Source: CAWCDJ01 sp963796485 (lineage in GTDB: Bacteria > Acidobacteriota > Terriglobia > Bryobacterales > Bryobacteraceae). Taken from it: a stretch of DNA of 64,000 bases. Numbering within the stretch: position 1 is the first letter of the stretch; every line of letters begins with the position of its first letter. The translations under genes were made by a program, and so were the position numbers. The notes beneath the pieces were generated by a model. The model ran no database searches, was not told where the DNA came from, and was given only the letters and a program-made list of their open reading frames with translations. The stretch spans positions 930,001 to 994,000 of the forward strand of contig CAWCLV010000004.1 in the NCBI GenBank assembly GCA_963796485.1, written 5' to 3'. Positions 1-7,312 of this stretch are shown piece after piece.

Positions 1-2
1 GC

Positions 3-545
3 ACGAATCCGCTCGGCGCAAGGTGGATCGACATCAGGGGACAACTCATGCATTCAAGAATTGGGGCAAATGATTCGCTGGCCGCGGAAACCGCGTGCCA
101 GATGTGGGCTATGGACCGCTACGGCAATTTCTTAGTCGACTACGACAACGCCGGTTACGGGCGGCACGTATTGAATTTAACGTCAGACCAAAAGAAAGGA
201 GCGATGATGGCCCGAGGCCAGATGAATCACTCTTCGTTCTGTGCCGGAAGGGAAGTGGTCTGCGCCGGGAACATCTTTTTCTGGAACGGACAACTGCTCC
301 ACATCGATAACTCAAGCGGCCACTATGCACCCAATCGCCAGGCGCTCTTCAACGCCGTGAACATCCTCCGGAATGAAGGCGCCGTGCTGGATTGTCTCCG
401 CGTAGGAGTCTTTGCCAGCAATATAGACCCGGCCTTTTACAAGGCCTACACCTTTCTGCAAAATGGAGGGGCCGACTGGCCGAATCAGGACTGGGGAGCA
501 AACCAGGATGCGATCTACCGGGCCTGCAATGGGTTCCAACAATAG
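3..545 (+). CDS. Partial hypothetical protein with SGHYxP motif (C-terminal part)
   Basis: The frame is open to the window edge and the residues before the first ATG (position 48) still look coding (ARWIDIRGQL), so this is probably the C-terminal part of a longer protein. Visible features are a run NHSSFCAGREVVCAGNIFF followed by a glycine turn and LLHIDNSSGHYAPNRQAL, then a helical tail ending NGFQQ. I recall the combination 'HSSf.aG..v..AG.i...nG.l..I.n.SGHY.P' from C-terminal modules of secreted or effector-like bacterial proteins, but I cannot name a family or activity. Two cysteines lie in the core (SFCAG, VVCAG). Neighbours give no clue, since the next gene is convergent. Confident that it is coding, not of function. 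Confidence 0.6.
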   Translation, partial: TNPLGARWIDIRGQLMHSRIGANDSLAAETACQMWAMDRYGNFLVDYDNAGYGRHVLNLTSDQKKGAMMARGQMNHSSFCAGREVVCAGNIFFWNGQLLHIDNSSGHYAPNRQALFNAVNILRNEGAVLDCLRVGVFASNIDPAFYKAYTFLQNGGADWPNQDWGANQDAIYRACNGFQQ

Positions 546-657
546 CGGTTGGGCATGCGGTCGCACTGGGGATGCTTCAACAAATCTTCGAGCCGTTGCG
601 GATTCGAGAGCGGAATGCAAAGAATAGGGTAACAGCCGCCCTGCGCGACCTCGGTGC

Positions 658-1155
658 CTAGCCGCCCACGGGCATGCTCAAAACGGGGACTTCCTCCCGG
701 ACCAGCTTGCGGTATTCGAGGAGCATCCGGGCACGCCAATGGGAGATCATCCCGAAGGCCAGGACGAAGAAGAGCGCCCCGGTCTGCTGCACCGTGAGCA
801 GCGCGTCGAAATAGCCGTGCGCCAGAAGGCGGATGGCGGCCAGGATCACGATCACCGAAAAAAACGCGCTCGAGCGCTGCATCGTGACCACGTCGCCCTG
901 CCGCACCAGGCGCGAGGTCCGCAGCAGCGGATACGCCAGCACCACCGCGCCGATCAGGAACGCCACCAGGCCCCAGGCCCACGGAATGCGAAACGCCGGG
1001 ACCACGAACATGGAAAACCCGGTCGACATCCCCAGCGGCGGGATGACGATCTTTTTGATGGAAACCGGCGTGCGGGCTTCGCGTACACGCCAAGTGATCA
1101 CTCCGATCAAGCCCGCGAGTGAACCTGCAACAGTCGTCCCACTTGGCAAAAACAT
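658..1155 (-). CDS. CcdC-like (DUF1453) integral membrane protein
   Basis: A 165-residue membrane protein with about four hydrophobic segments: residues 5-20, then GMSTGFSMFVVPAFRIPW running into a helix, then a segment ending ILAAIRLLAHGY and another at TGALFFVLAFGMI. The block 'SMFVVPAFRIPWAWGLVAFL' followed by 'YPLLRTSRL' matches the CcdC/DUF1453 family, first described beside cytochrome c maturation genes in Bacillus. The biochemical role of the family is unproven. It sits downstream of the DUF3079 gene on the same strand, with a TACGAT box at 1164-1169, 8 bases before the ATG. No cytochrome c maturation genes are nearby, so a role in that pathway is not supported by context here. Confidence 0.7.
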   Translation of the reverse strand: MFLPSGTTVAGSLAGLIGVITWRVREARTPVSIKKIVIPPLGMSTGFSMFVVPAFRIPWAWGLVAFLIGAVVLAYPLLRTSRLVRQGDVVTMQRSSAFFSVIVILAAIRLLAHGYFDALLTVQQTGALFFVLAFGMISHWRARMLLEYRKLVREEVPVLSMPVGG

Positions 1156-1170
1156 AGTCTCAGATCGTAC

Positions 1171-1398
1171 TCAGGCAGCGCCGTCCCGGGCCGCGGCCAG
1201 GGATTCCCGCTCCTGCCGCTCCAGCCATTCCAGCCAGTCATCTCCAAACAGTTCAACCGGGTGCGCGGTCCGGATCGATCCGTTCCCGCAGCACATGTCA
1301 TCGGCGGGACAGAATTTGTCACAACCCCAGCAGATGCGCTCCGGATGCTTAGGATGCTCAGGAAAATTGGCCATACAGCAGTGCCCGATTAACTCCAT
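1171..1398 (-). CDS. DUF3079 family small cysteine-rich protein
   Basis: 75 residues with the DUF3079 signature FPEHPKHPERICWGCDKFC, then CCGNGS and ELFGDDWLEWLE. The conserved cysteines (CWGC, FC, CCG) suggest metal binding, but no function is known for the family. The first ATG overlaps the stop of the upstream aminotransferase as TAATG, which favours coupled translation from that start. A second ATG eight codons later (at 1374, MANFPEHP) matches the usual family N-terminus and is an alternative. The protein is probably cytosolic and is co-transcribed with the aminotransferase. Confidence 0.75.
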   Translation of the reverse strand: MELIGHCCMANFPEHPKHPERICWGCDKFCPADDMCCGNGSIRTAHPVELFGDDWLEWLERQERESLAAARDGAA

Positions 1399-2594
1399 TA
1401 TCGCGCAGACCGGGAGCCGCTGACGAGCACGCCCGCGCCAACTCTGTGGATCGCGCGTTCGAATCCAGGGAGCGAGCGCTCGATGTCCCGGCGCGGAATG
1501 GTCAGCGAAAGGCGCATGTGCCCGGCGCGTCCGAAGCCCTGGCCCGGAACCGCCAGAATGCCCTCCTGCTGCAGGATCCCGATAAACTCCACGTCATCGG
1601 GAATCGGCGTCTTCGGGAACACGTAGTAGGAACCCTGCGGCCGTGGGGCGTCGTAGCCCATCTCGTTCAAGGCGTCGCAGAGCAGGTTGCGTCTCGCCTC
1701 GTACTGCGCCACGTCCACTGTGGCGTCCGGCACCTCGGCTACCACCCACTGCCAGATCGCCGGGGCATTGATGTACCCCAGGATACGGTTGGCGAACGTG
1801 CAGGCGTTGCGCAGGGCCGCGGCTTCCGCCAGGTGCGGCGGGATCGCCAGGTATCCGATGCGCTCGCCCGCGATCGCCATCGCTTTCGACCATGACCATG
1901 TCACCACCACCCGCGCAATCAGGCTCGCGATTTCGGGCGGGTGCGCGCCGTCGTAGACCAGCGGGCGATAGGGTTCGTCGCTGATCACCAGCACCGGTTC
2001 CCGCACGATGGAGTTGAGGTCCCGCAGGATGCTCGCGCCGTACACTGCGCCGGTCGGGTTGTTGGGGGAATTGAGCAGCAGGGCTTTGGTGCGGGGCGTA
2101 ATGGCCGCGGCAATCCGGGCGATATCCGGCTGGAAACCGGAATCCGTTTCCACCGCCACCACCCGCCCGCCGTGGTTCTCGATATAGAAGCGGTATTCGG
2201 GGAAGTAAGGGGCCAGAACGATGACTTCATCGCCCGGGTCGAGCACCGCCTTGAGCACGGTGTTGATGGCTCCCGCGGCGCCGTTCGTCATAATCACGTC
2301 GTCGCCCGAGAACGGGATGCCCGTACGCGCTACGAGGCCCGCCGCGATCCGTGACCGCACCTCGGGAAATCCGGCGTTCGGCATGTATCCGTGGCTGTGC
2401 GGCCGGCCTTCCAGCACCACGCGCCGGAGCGCCGCGAGCACCGCCTCGGGCGGTTCCACGTCCGGGTTGCCGAGCGAGTAGTCGAAAACGTTCTCCGCGC
2501 CCCGCTCTTTGCGGAGTTGGATGCCGATTTCGAACATGCGACGGATCCACGACGACCGCTCCATCTGCACCGCAATGGCGCGCGAGATGCTCAT
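1398..2594 (-). CDS. Pyridoxal-phosphate-dependent aminotransferase (class I/II)
   Basis: A fold-type I aminotransferase of about 398 residues. It has the N-terminal substrate region FDYSLGNPDVEPP, the cofactor loop TNGAAGAINT, the SPNNPTGAVY segment, the SDEPYRPLVYDG aspartate region, and the Schiff-base lysine in SWSKAMAIAGERIGYLA. The C-terminal arginine region is GHMRLSLTIP. The family transfers amino groups between amino acids and 2-oxoacids; the exact substrate cannot be read from sequence. The ATG at 2594 (MSISRAIAVQMERSS) is preferred because a GGGAG-type site lies before it and a TATAAT box lies at 2611-2616. It is divergent from the ornithine-cyclodeaminase operon, and a palindrome (2617-2640) sits between them. 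Confidence 0.85.
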   Translation of the reverse strand: MSISRAIAVQMERSSWIRRMFEIGIQLRKERGAENVFDYSLGNPDVEPPEAVLAALRRVVLEGRPHSHGYMPNAGFPEVRSRIAAGLVARTGIPFSGDDVIMTNGAAGAINTVLKAVLDPGDEVIVLAPYFPEYRFYIENHGGRVVAVETDSGFQPDIARIAAAITPRTKALLLNSPNNPTGAVYGASILRDLNSIVREPVLVISDEPYRPLVYDGAHPPEIASLIARVVVTWSWSKAMAIAGERIGYLAIPPHLAEAAALRNACTFANRILGYINAPAIWQWVVAEVPDATVDVAQYEARRNLLCDALNEMGYDAPRPQGSYYVFPKTPIPDDVEFIGILQQEGILAVPGQGFGRAGHMRLSLTIPRRDIERSLPGFERAIHRVGAGVLVSGSRSAR

Positions 2595-2610
2595 TCGGAC
2601 TCCCACCGCC

Positions 2611-2658
2611 ATTATATAGCACAACCATTAAGTGGTGCTAGACGGATTGTGGTAGGAT
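2611..2658. promoter_or_regulatory. Divergent promoter region with operator-like palindrome
   Basis: The intergenic region between the aminotransferase (minus) and the ornithine-cyclodeaminase gene (plus) holds a minus-strand TATAAT (2611-2616), a plus-strand TAGGAT (2653-2658, 11 bases before the ATG) and, between them, a palindrome at 2617-2640. Its outer arms are TAGCAC and GTGCTA, extended inward with one mismatch to 8 of 9 pairs around a six-base centre. Its position, directly behind the minus -10 box, is where a repressor or an Lrp/GntR-type regulator would bind. No regulator gene is adjacent. Regulatory role inferred. Confidence 0.45.
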
Positions 2659-2669
2659 TGGCGGCACCC

Positions 2670-3593
2670 ATGCGTATCCTGAGTCTTGAAAAGATCCGCC
2701 AGGAGTTGGTGTACCGGGAGGTCATCGACCGCATGCGCGAGGCCCTGATTGCGCAATCGCGCGGCGAATGCGATACCCCGATGCCGATGCATCTGGACAT
2801 CACGGAAGCGCTTGCCGAGGTCCACATCAAGGCCAGCCACCGGCATGGCGGACCGCACTTCGCCATGAAGATCGCGAGCACGTTCCCCGGCAACCTCGGG
2901 CGCGGCCGTTCCACCAGTAACGGAATGATGCTGCTCTCCTCGGCCGAAACCGGCGACCCGGTCGCATTCCTGGACGACGCGGGGCACCTGACCGACGTGC
3001 GCACGGCCGCCGTCGCCGCCATGGCCGCCCGCGAACTTGGGCGGGACGACGCGGTTCTCGGCATTCTGGGAACCGGAGTGCAGGCAAGATTGCAGGCGTG
3101 GATGCATGCCGAAGTGCTGCCGCTGAAACAGATCGTGATCTGGGGCCGTAAGCCCGAGCGCGTTGCCGATTGCCGCCGCGATCTGAAGCCGGTAGCCGAT
3201 GTGCTGGCGGTGTCCTCCCCCGCCGAAGTGGCGCGCCGCGCGCGCCTGATCGTTACCGCCACGGCTGCGCGCACTCCCTTGCTGCGGTGTGCGGATATCC
3301 AATCGGGCACCCACATCTCAGCCGTGGGCGCGGATTCGCCCGGCAAGCAGGAGCTCGACCCGGAGATCCTCCGCCGGGCCTCACTGGTGCTCGCAGACTC
3401 CCGCCGCCAGTGTGAGAAGCTTGGAGAATTGCAGCACGCGCCCGACGTCCGGGGAAGCGCCATCGAACTCGGCAGATTCTGCGAAGCCCCCGTTCCGTTC
3501 GACCGCGGCGGAGTGACGGTCTGCGACTTCACCGGGCTCGGCGTGGAAGATCTGTACATCGCGGAATACTGCCTGGAAAGGTGCAGCCAATGA
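2670..3593 (+). CDS. Ornithine cyclodeaminase / mu-crystallin family protein
   Basis: A 307-residue NAD(P)-binding protein. It begins MRILSLEKIRQELVYREVID and carries HIKASHRHGGPHFAMKIAS, the GNLGRGRSTSNGMMLL segment, then DAGHLTDVRTAAVAAMAARELGR and the Rossmann turn GILGTGVQAR, ending with DFTGLGVEDLYIAEYC. The family includes ornithine cyclodeaminase, 1-pyrroline-2-carboxylate reductase, alanine dehydrogenase and ketimine reductases, and sequence alone does not separate these. The ATG at 2670 fits the family N-terminus; the open frame continues upstream without homology. Its stop overlaps the next gene as ATGA, so it heads a coupled operon with an aminotransferase and two transporters, which suggests amino-acid (perhaps cyclic imino acid) catabolism. 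Confidence 0.85.
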   Translation: MRILSLEKIRQELVYREVIDRMREALIAQSRGECDTPMPMHLDITEALAEVHIKASHRHGGPHFAMKIASTFPGNLGRGRSTSNGMMLLSSAETGDPVAFLDDAGHLTDVRTAAVAAMAARELGRDDAVLGILGTGVQARLQAWMHAEVLPLKQIVIWGRKPERVADCRRDLKPVADVLAVSSPAEVARRARLIVTATAARTPLLRCADIQSGTHISAVGADSPGKQELDPEILRRASLVLADSRRQCEKLGELQHAPDVRGSAIELGRFCEAPVPFDRGGVTVCDFTGLGVEDLYIAEYCLERCSQ

Positions 3594-4714
3594 AGATCCC
3601 GCAGTTTGAAATGGAGCGGATGCAGTCGACGTGGGAGAACGTCGTCGAAATGGATATGAGCGAGAGCGGGGTCCGGCCGGTAACTCTGCGCGAACTCGCT
3701 GAAATGGGCCTGGACATCGACGCCATACTCGACATGCCGCTCGGCTATAGCCAGTCGAACGGCACCGTCGCGCTGCGCGAAACGCTGGCGACCCATTACC
3801 CGGGTGCCACGCCGGATCACATCGAGGTCACCAACGGCACCTCGGAGGCGAATTACCTTCTGGCCCTGGCGCTCCTCAGGGATGGCGACGAAGTGGCATT
3901 CGAAGTCCCCAACTACATGCAATACTGGGGAATTCCCAAGAGCCTGGGGGCGAAGGTCAACTCCTTTCACTTGCAAATCGATTGCAACTGGGAACCCGAT
4001 TGGGACGAGTTCGAACGCGCCGTAAATCCGCGGACGCGGCTGGTCTATGTGTCCAACCCCAACAACCCTTCGGGCGCCGTGCTCTCCCCCGGCGCCATGC
4101 GGCGCATCGTGGACCGCTGCGAGGCCGTGGGCGCGTGGCTCATCGCCGACGAGGTTTACCAGGGCGCGGAAATCCACTGCCCGCGCACCCCGAGTTTCTG
4201 GGGAATGAGCGACCGCGTCATCGTTACGAGCGGACTTTCCAAGGCCTACGGCATTCCGGGGGTGCGGATCGGATGGATCGCCGGGCCCAAAGAGGTCGTG
4301 GCCGAATGCTGGACCCAGCACGACTACCTGACGATCGGCCCCAACAAGATTTCGGACGCCGTGGCGCGCGTGGCGGTCGAACCGCGCAACCGCGAAAAGC
4401 TCTATCAACGGACCAGGAACATTTTGCAGCGAAACCTGCCCGCGATGCAGGAGTGGGTGGCAGGTTTCGGCGGCTTTCTGACCTTCCGCCCGCCGCAGGC
4501 CGGCGCTCTGTGCCTGATGCGTTACCGCTCCGAGACGCCAAGCCTGCAGGTTGTCGAGCGCATTCGCATCAACCAGAGCGTGCTGATCGTTCCGGGCATT
4601 CATCTGGGGCTGGAACACTTCCTCCGCATCTGGCTGGGCGGAAAACCGGAGTTCCTGGCCGAGGGCCTGCGCCGCATCGGCATCGAATTGCGGAAAGAAG
4701 CCGCGCTTGACTGA
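3590..4714 (+). CDS. Pyridoxal-phosphate-dependent aminotransferase (class I/II)
   Basis: 374 residues from the ATG that overlaps the previous stop (ATGA). Motifs in order: NGTSEANYLLALALLRDGDEV (cofactor region), VSNPNNPSGAVLS, IADEVYQGAE, and the lysine loop TSGLSKAYGIPGVRIGW. The C-terminus LEHFLRIWLGGKPEFLAEGL carries the usual carboxylate-binding arginine area. It is a fold-type I aminotransferase or beta-eliminating/decarboxylating relative; substrate not determined. Linkage to an ornithine-cyclodeaminase-like enzyme and an amino-acid permease suggests that the two enzymes act on one imported amino acid. It overlaps the permease start by eight bases. Confidence 0.85.
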   Translation: MKIPQFEMERMQSTWENVVEMDMSESGVRPVTLRELAEMGLDIDAILDMPLGYSQSNGTVALRETLATHYPGATPDHIEVTNGTSEANYLLALALLRDGDEVAFEVPNYMQYWGIPKSLGAKVNSFHLQIDCNWEPDWDEFERAVNPRTRLVYVSNPNNPSGAVLSPGAMRRIVDRCEAVGAWLIADEVYQGAEIHCPRTPSFWGMSDRVIVTSGLSKAYGIPGVRIGWIAGPKEVVAECWTQHDYLTIGPNKISDAVARVAVEPRNREKLYQRTRNILQRNLPAMQEWVAGFGGFLTFRPPQAGALCLMRYRSETPSLQVVERIRINQSVLIVPGIHLGLEHFLRIWLGGKPEFLAEGLRRIGIELRKEAALD

Positions 4715-6044
4715 AGAGGGCCCATCGCTGCGGCGCGAACTCGGGCTGCGCGATATCACTCTCTTCGCGATTACCTGCATCGTCGGGACCCGTTGGATTG
4801 CCGCGGCCGCGCATGCCGGCCCGGGGTCGATCACGCTGTGGCTCCTGGCCGCGGTCTGTTTCGTGGTTCCCCTGGCCATCGCGGTTTCCCGTCTGGTGGT
4901 CAAGTACCCGGGCTCCGGCGGGCTCTACCTGTGGACGCGGGGCGACTTCGGCCCATGCCACGGTTTTCTGGCGTTCTGGGTCTACTGGATGGGAATGGCC
5001 GTCTGGTTTCCCAGCGCCGCCATGTTCTACGGCGGCGCGGCGCTGCATGCGGCCGGCATCGCGGAATCGCGCGCACACGTGCTGGCGATCTCGCTCGCGT
5101 TTATCTGGATCGCACTCGGTACGAACGTAGTGGGCATGAAAATCGGGAAGTGGACCGAGAACATCGGCGGTGCCTCTGCGTGGCTCGTCTCGGCTCTCTT
5201 CGTGGCTTTGGCCGCGATCGCATATCTCCACCGCGGGACGGCCACCCGGCTCGATCTCATGCCGAAATGGGATTGGGGCACCGTGAGCTTCTGGGCCACC
5301 ATCGCCTACGCCATGTCCGGCCTGGAACTCGCCGGGATGATGGGCGGGGAGGTCCGCGATCCGGAACGTACCTTCCCGCGCGCGGGCTGGATCGCTTCCG
5401 GCTGCATCACGCTTTTTTACGCCAGCGCCACTATGGCGCTCCTGGTGCTGCTCCCGCCTTCGCGGGTGGGACCGCTGAACGGCCTGGCGGACGCGGGCGA
5501 TGAAGCGGCCCGCATTTTTGGAGCCGGATGGCTGGGGCCGGCGATCGCCCTATTGGTGGTGGCCAGCGGCATGGGGCAACTGGGCGGCACCGGGACCGCC
5601 ATTTCGCGCCTGCCCTTTGCGGCGGGCGCCGACCGGCTGCTGCCCGAGTTTTTTTCGCGCGTCCATCCGCGCTGGGGCACCCCGCACGTCTCCATCTTCG
5701 CTCTCGGGCTGGTAGCCACCTTCCTGCTGGCGGCAATCCAGTTCGGAGACACCATGTACGCCGCTTACCAGGCATTGATTTCGCTGATGGTCATCACCGG
5801 GTTCCTGCCCTATCTTTATATCTTCGGCAGCGCGTGGAAATGCGGGAACGTCGTTAGCGCGCTCTCCGGCTGGGCGGTAACGTTGCTGGCGATCGCCTGC
5901 TCGGTGATCCCGACGGACGAGATCCACAACGTCTGGCTCTTCGAAGGCAAGCTGGCCGCGGGCACGATCGCCGTGATCGGTTCCGCGTTCCTGGTTTACC
6001 GGCGGCATTCTGTGCCGCGGAATATAATCAAAAAGCCCTCATGA
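4707..6044 (+). CDS. APC-superfamily amino acid permease
   Basis: 445 residues with about twelve hydrophobic segments. The N-terminal cytosolic stretch RRELGLRDITLFAITCIVGT followed by a glycine-rich first helix is typical of APC permeases, as are the conserved KYPGSGGLYLW and the YAMSGLELAGMMGGEV region in mid-protein. It should be an inner-membrane importer or exchanger of an amino acid; specificity cannot be read. The start is a TTG at 4707 inside the end of the aminotransferase, and its own stop overlaps the next ATG (ATGA at 6041). It is very probably translated with the enzymes before it. Confidence 0.85.
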   Translation: MTEEGPSLRRELGLRDITLFAITCIVGTRWIAAAAHAGPGSITLWLLAAVCFVVPLAIAVSRLVVKYPGSGGLYLWTRGDFGPCHGFLAFWVYWMGMAVWFPSAAMFYGGAALHAAGIAESRAHVLAISLAFIWIALGTNVVGMKIGKWTENIGGASAWLVSALFVALAAIAYLHRGTATRLDLMPKWDWGTVSFWATIAYAMSGLELAGMMGGEVRDPERTFPRAGWIASGCITLFYASATMALLVLLPPSRVGPLNGLADAGDEAARIFGAGWLGPAIALLVVASGMGQLGGTGTAISRLPFAAGADRLLPEFFSRVHPRWGTPHVSIFALGLVATFLLAAIQFGDTMYAAYQALISLMVITGFLPYLYIFGSAWKCGNVVSALSGWAVTLLAIACSVIPTDEIHNVWLFEGKLAAGTIAVIGSAFLVYRRHSVPRNIIKKPS

Positions 6045-7312
6045 CCACGGCAGCCATGCAAAGGCCCGCGACGTCGCACGTGCGGTGGACCGTCTGCGCG
6101 CTTCTTTTTTTCGCCACCACGATCAATTACGTGGATCGACAGGTGCTCAGCCTGCTGGCGGAGACCCTTCAGAAGAGTATCGGCTGGAACAACATCGAGT
6201 ACAGCAATATCACTTCGGCCTTCACCGCCGCCTATGCCGTCGGACTCCTCGGCGCCGGAAGGCTGCTCGACAAATACGGCACGCGCATCGGCTTCGCCAT
6301 CGCGGTCACGATCTGGAGCTTCGCGGCGATGGCGCACGGGCTCGCCACCTCGGCGCTCACGTTCGGGATCGCTCGCGCGCTTCTGGGGTTCGGGGAAGCC
6401 GCGAATTTTCCGGCATGCATCAAAACCGTAGCCGAGTGGTTCCCTAAAAACGAACGCGCGCAAGCCACCGGTATTTTCAATTCGGGTTCCAATATCGGCG
6501 CGGTCGCGGCCATCGTGGCGGTCCCTCTGCTCACGCTGCACTGGGGCTGGCAGGCTTCCTTCATCGCGACCGGCGCGCTCGGGTTTCTCTGGCTGGCGTT
6601 CTGGCTGCTGATGTACTCCAGGCCGGAAGCGCACTCGCGGGTTTCGAAATCGGAGCTGGCGCTGATCCAGGCCGATCCGCCGGACCGCGCGGCATCGTAC
6701 CCCTGGATGCCGCTGTTTCCGCATCGCGAGACGTGGGCGTTCGCGATGGGCAAGTTCCTCACCGACGGCGTCTGGTGGTTCTATCTCTTCTGGCTGCCGA
6801 AGTATTTGCAGGAAACGTTCGGCCTCACGCTGGCGCAGATCATCATCCCCACGCTGGTGGTCTATAACGGCTCGAGCATCGGCAGCGTGGCCGGGGGTTG
6901 GCTCTCCTCCAGCCTGTTGAAACGCGGCTGGAGCCTGAACGCCGCCCGGAAGACGGCCATGCTGGTTTGTGCGGTAGCGGTTGTGCCGGTCCTTTACGCG
7001 CCGTACACGAAGAGCATGTGGGTGACGGTAGCGCTGGTGACCATTGCGACCGCCGCACACCAGGGTTGGTCGGCCAACCTCTTTACGACGGCTTCGGACA
7101 TGTTTCCGCGCGCCGCTGTAGGCAGCGTGGTCGGGATCGGGGGCACGGCCGGTGCGATCGGCGGGGTTCTGGTTCAAAAGATCGCCGGGTACACCGTGCA
7201 GTGGACCCATAGCTACTTCCTGATGTTCATGATCTGCGGCACGATGTACCTGCTGGCGCTGGGCGTCATGCAGTTGCTCACGCCGAGGCTCGATCCCGCG
7301 GAACTGGATTGA
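6041..7312 (+). CDS. MFS transporter, anion:cation symporter (hexuronate ExuT-like) type
   Basis: 423 residues with twelve predicted membrane helices. The opening WTVCALLFFATTINYVDRQV, the loop GRLLDKYGTRIGFA, the segment GFGEAANFPACIKTVAEWFP and NERAQATGIFNSGSNIGA are characteristic of the anion:cation symporter branch of the major facilitator superfamily, which carries hexuronates, sialic acid, phthalate and related organic anions. The substrate here is unknown. It is joined to the permease by an ATGA overlap and followed by a membrane glycosyltransferase-like gene, so a sugar acid is possible but an organic anion produced by the upstream enzymes is as likely. Confidence 0.85.
   Translation: MTTAAMQRPATSHVRWTVCALLFFATTINYVDRQVLSLLAETLQKSIGWNNIEYSNITSAFTAAYAVGLLGAGRLLDKYGTRIGFAIAVTIWSFAAMAHGLATSALTFGIARALLGFGEAANFPACIKTVAEWFPKNERAQATGIFNSGSNIGAVAAIVAVPLLTLHWGWQASFIATGALGFLWLAFWLLMYSRPEAHSRVSKSELALIQADPPDRAASYPWMPLFPHRETWAFAMGKFLTDGVWWFYLFWLPKYLQETFGLTLAQIIIPTLVVYNGSSIGSVAGGWLSSSLLKRGWSLNAARKTAMLVCAVAVVPVLYAPYTKSMWVTVALVTIATAAHQGWSANLFTTASDMFPRAAVGSVVGIGGTAGAIGGVLVQKIAGYTVQWTHSYFLMFMICGTMYLLALGVMQLLTPRLDPAELD

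Noticed and set aside
2612..4903. 763-residue minus-strand open frame opposite the ornithine-cyclodeaminase and aminotransferase genes
   Set aside because: It is antisense to two clearly conserved genes and its translation is Arg/Ser/Ala/Pro-rich without any motif, a usual GC-rich shadow.
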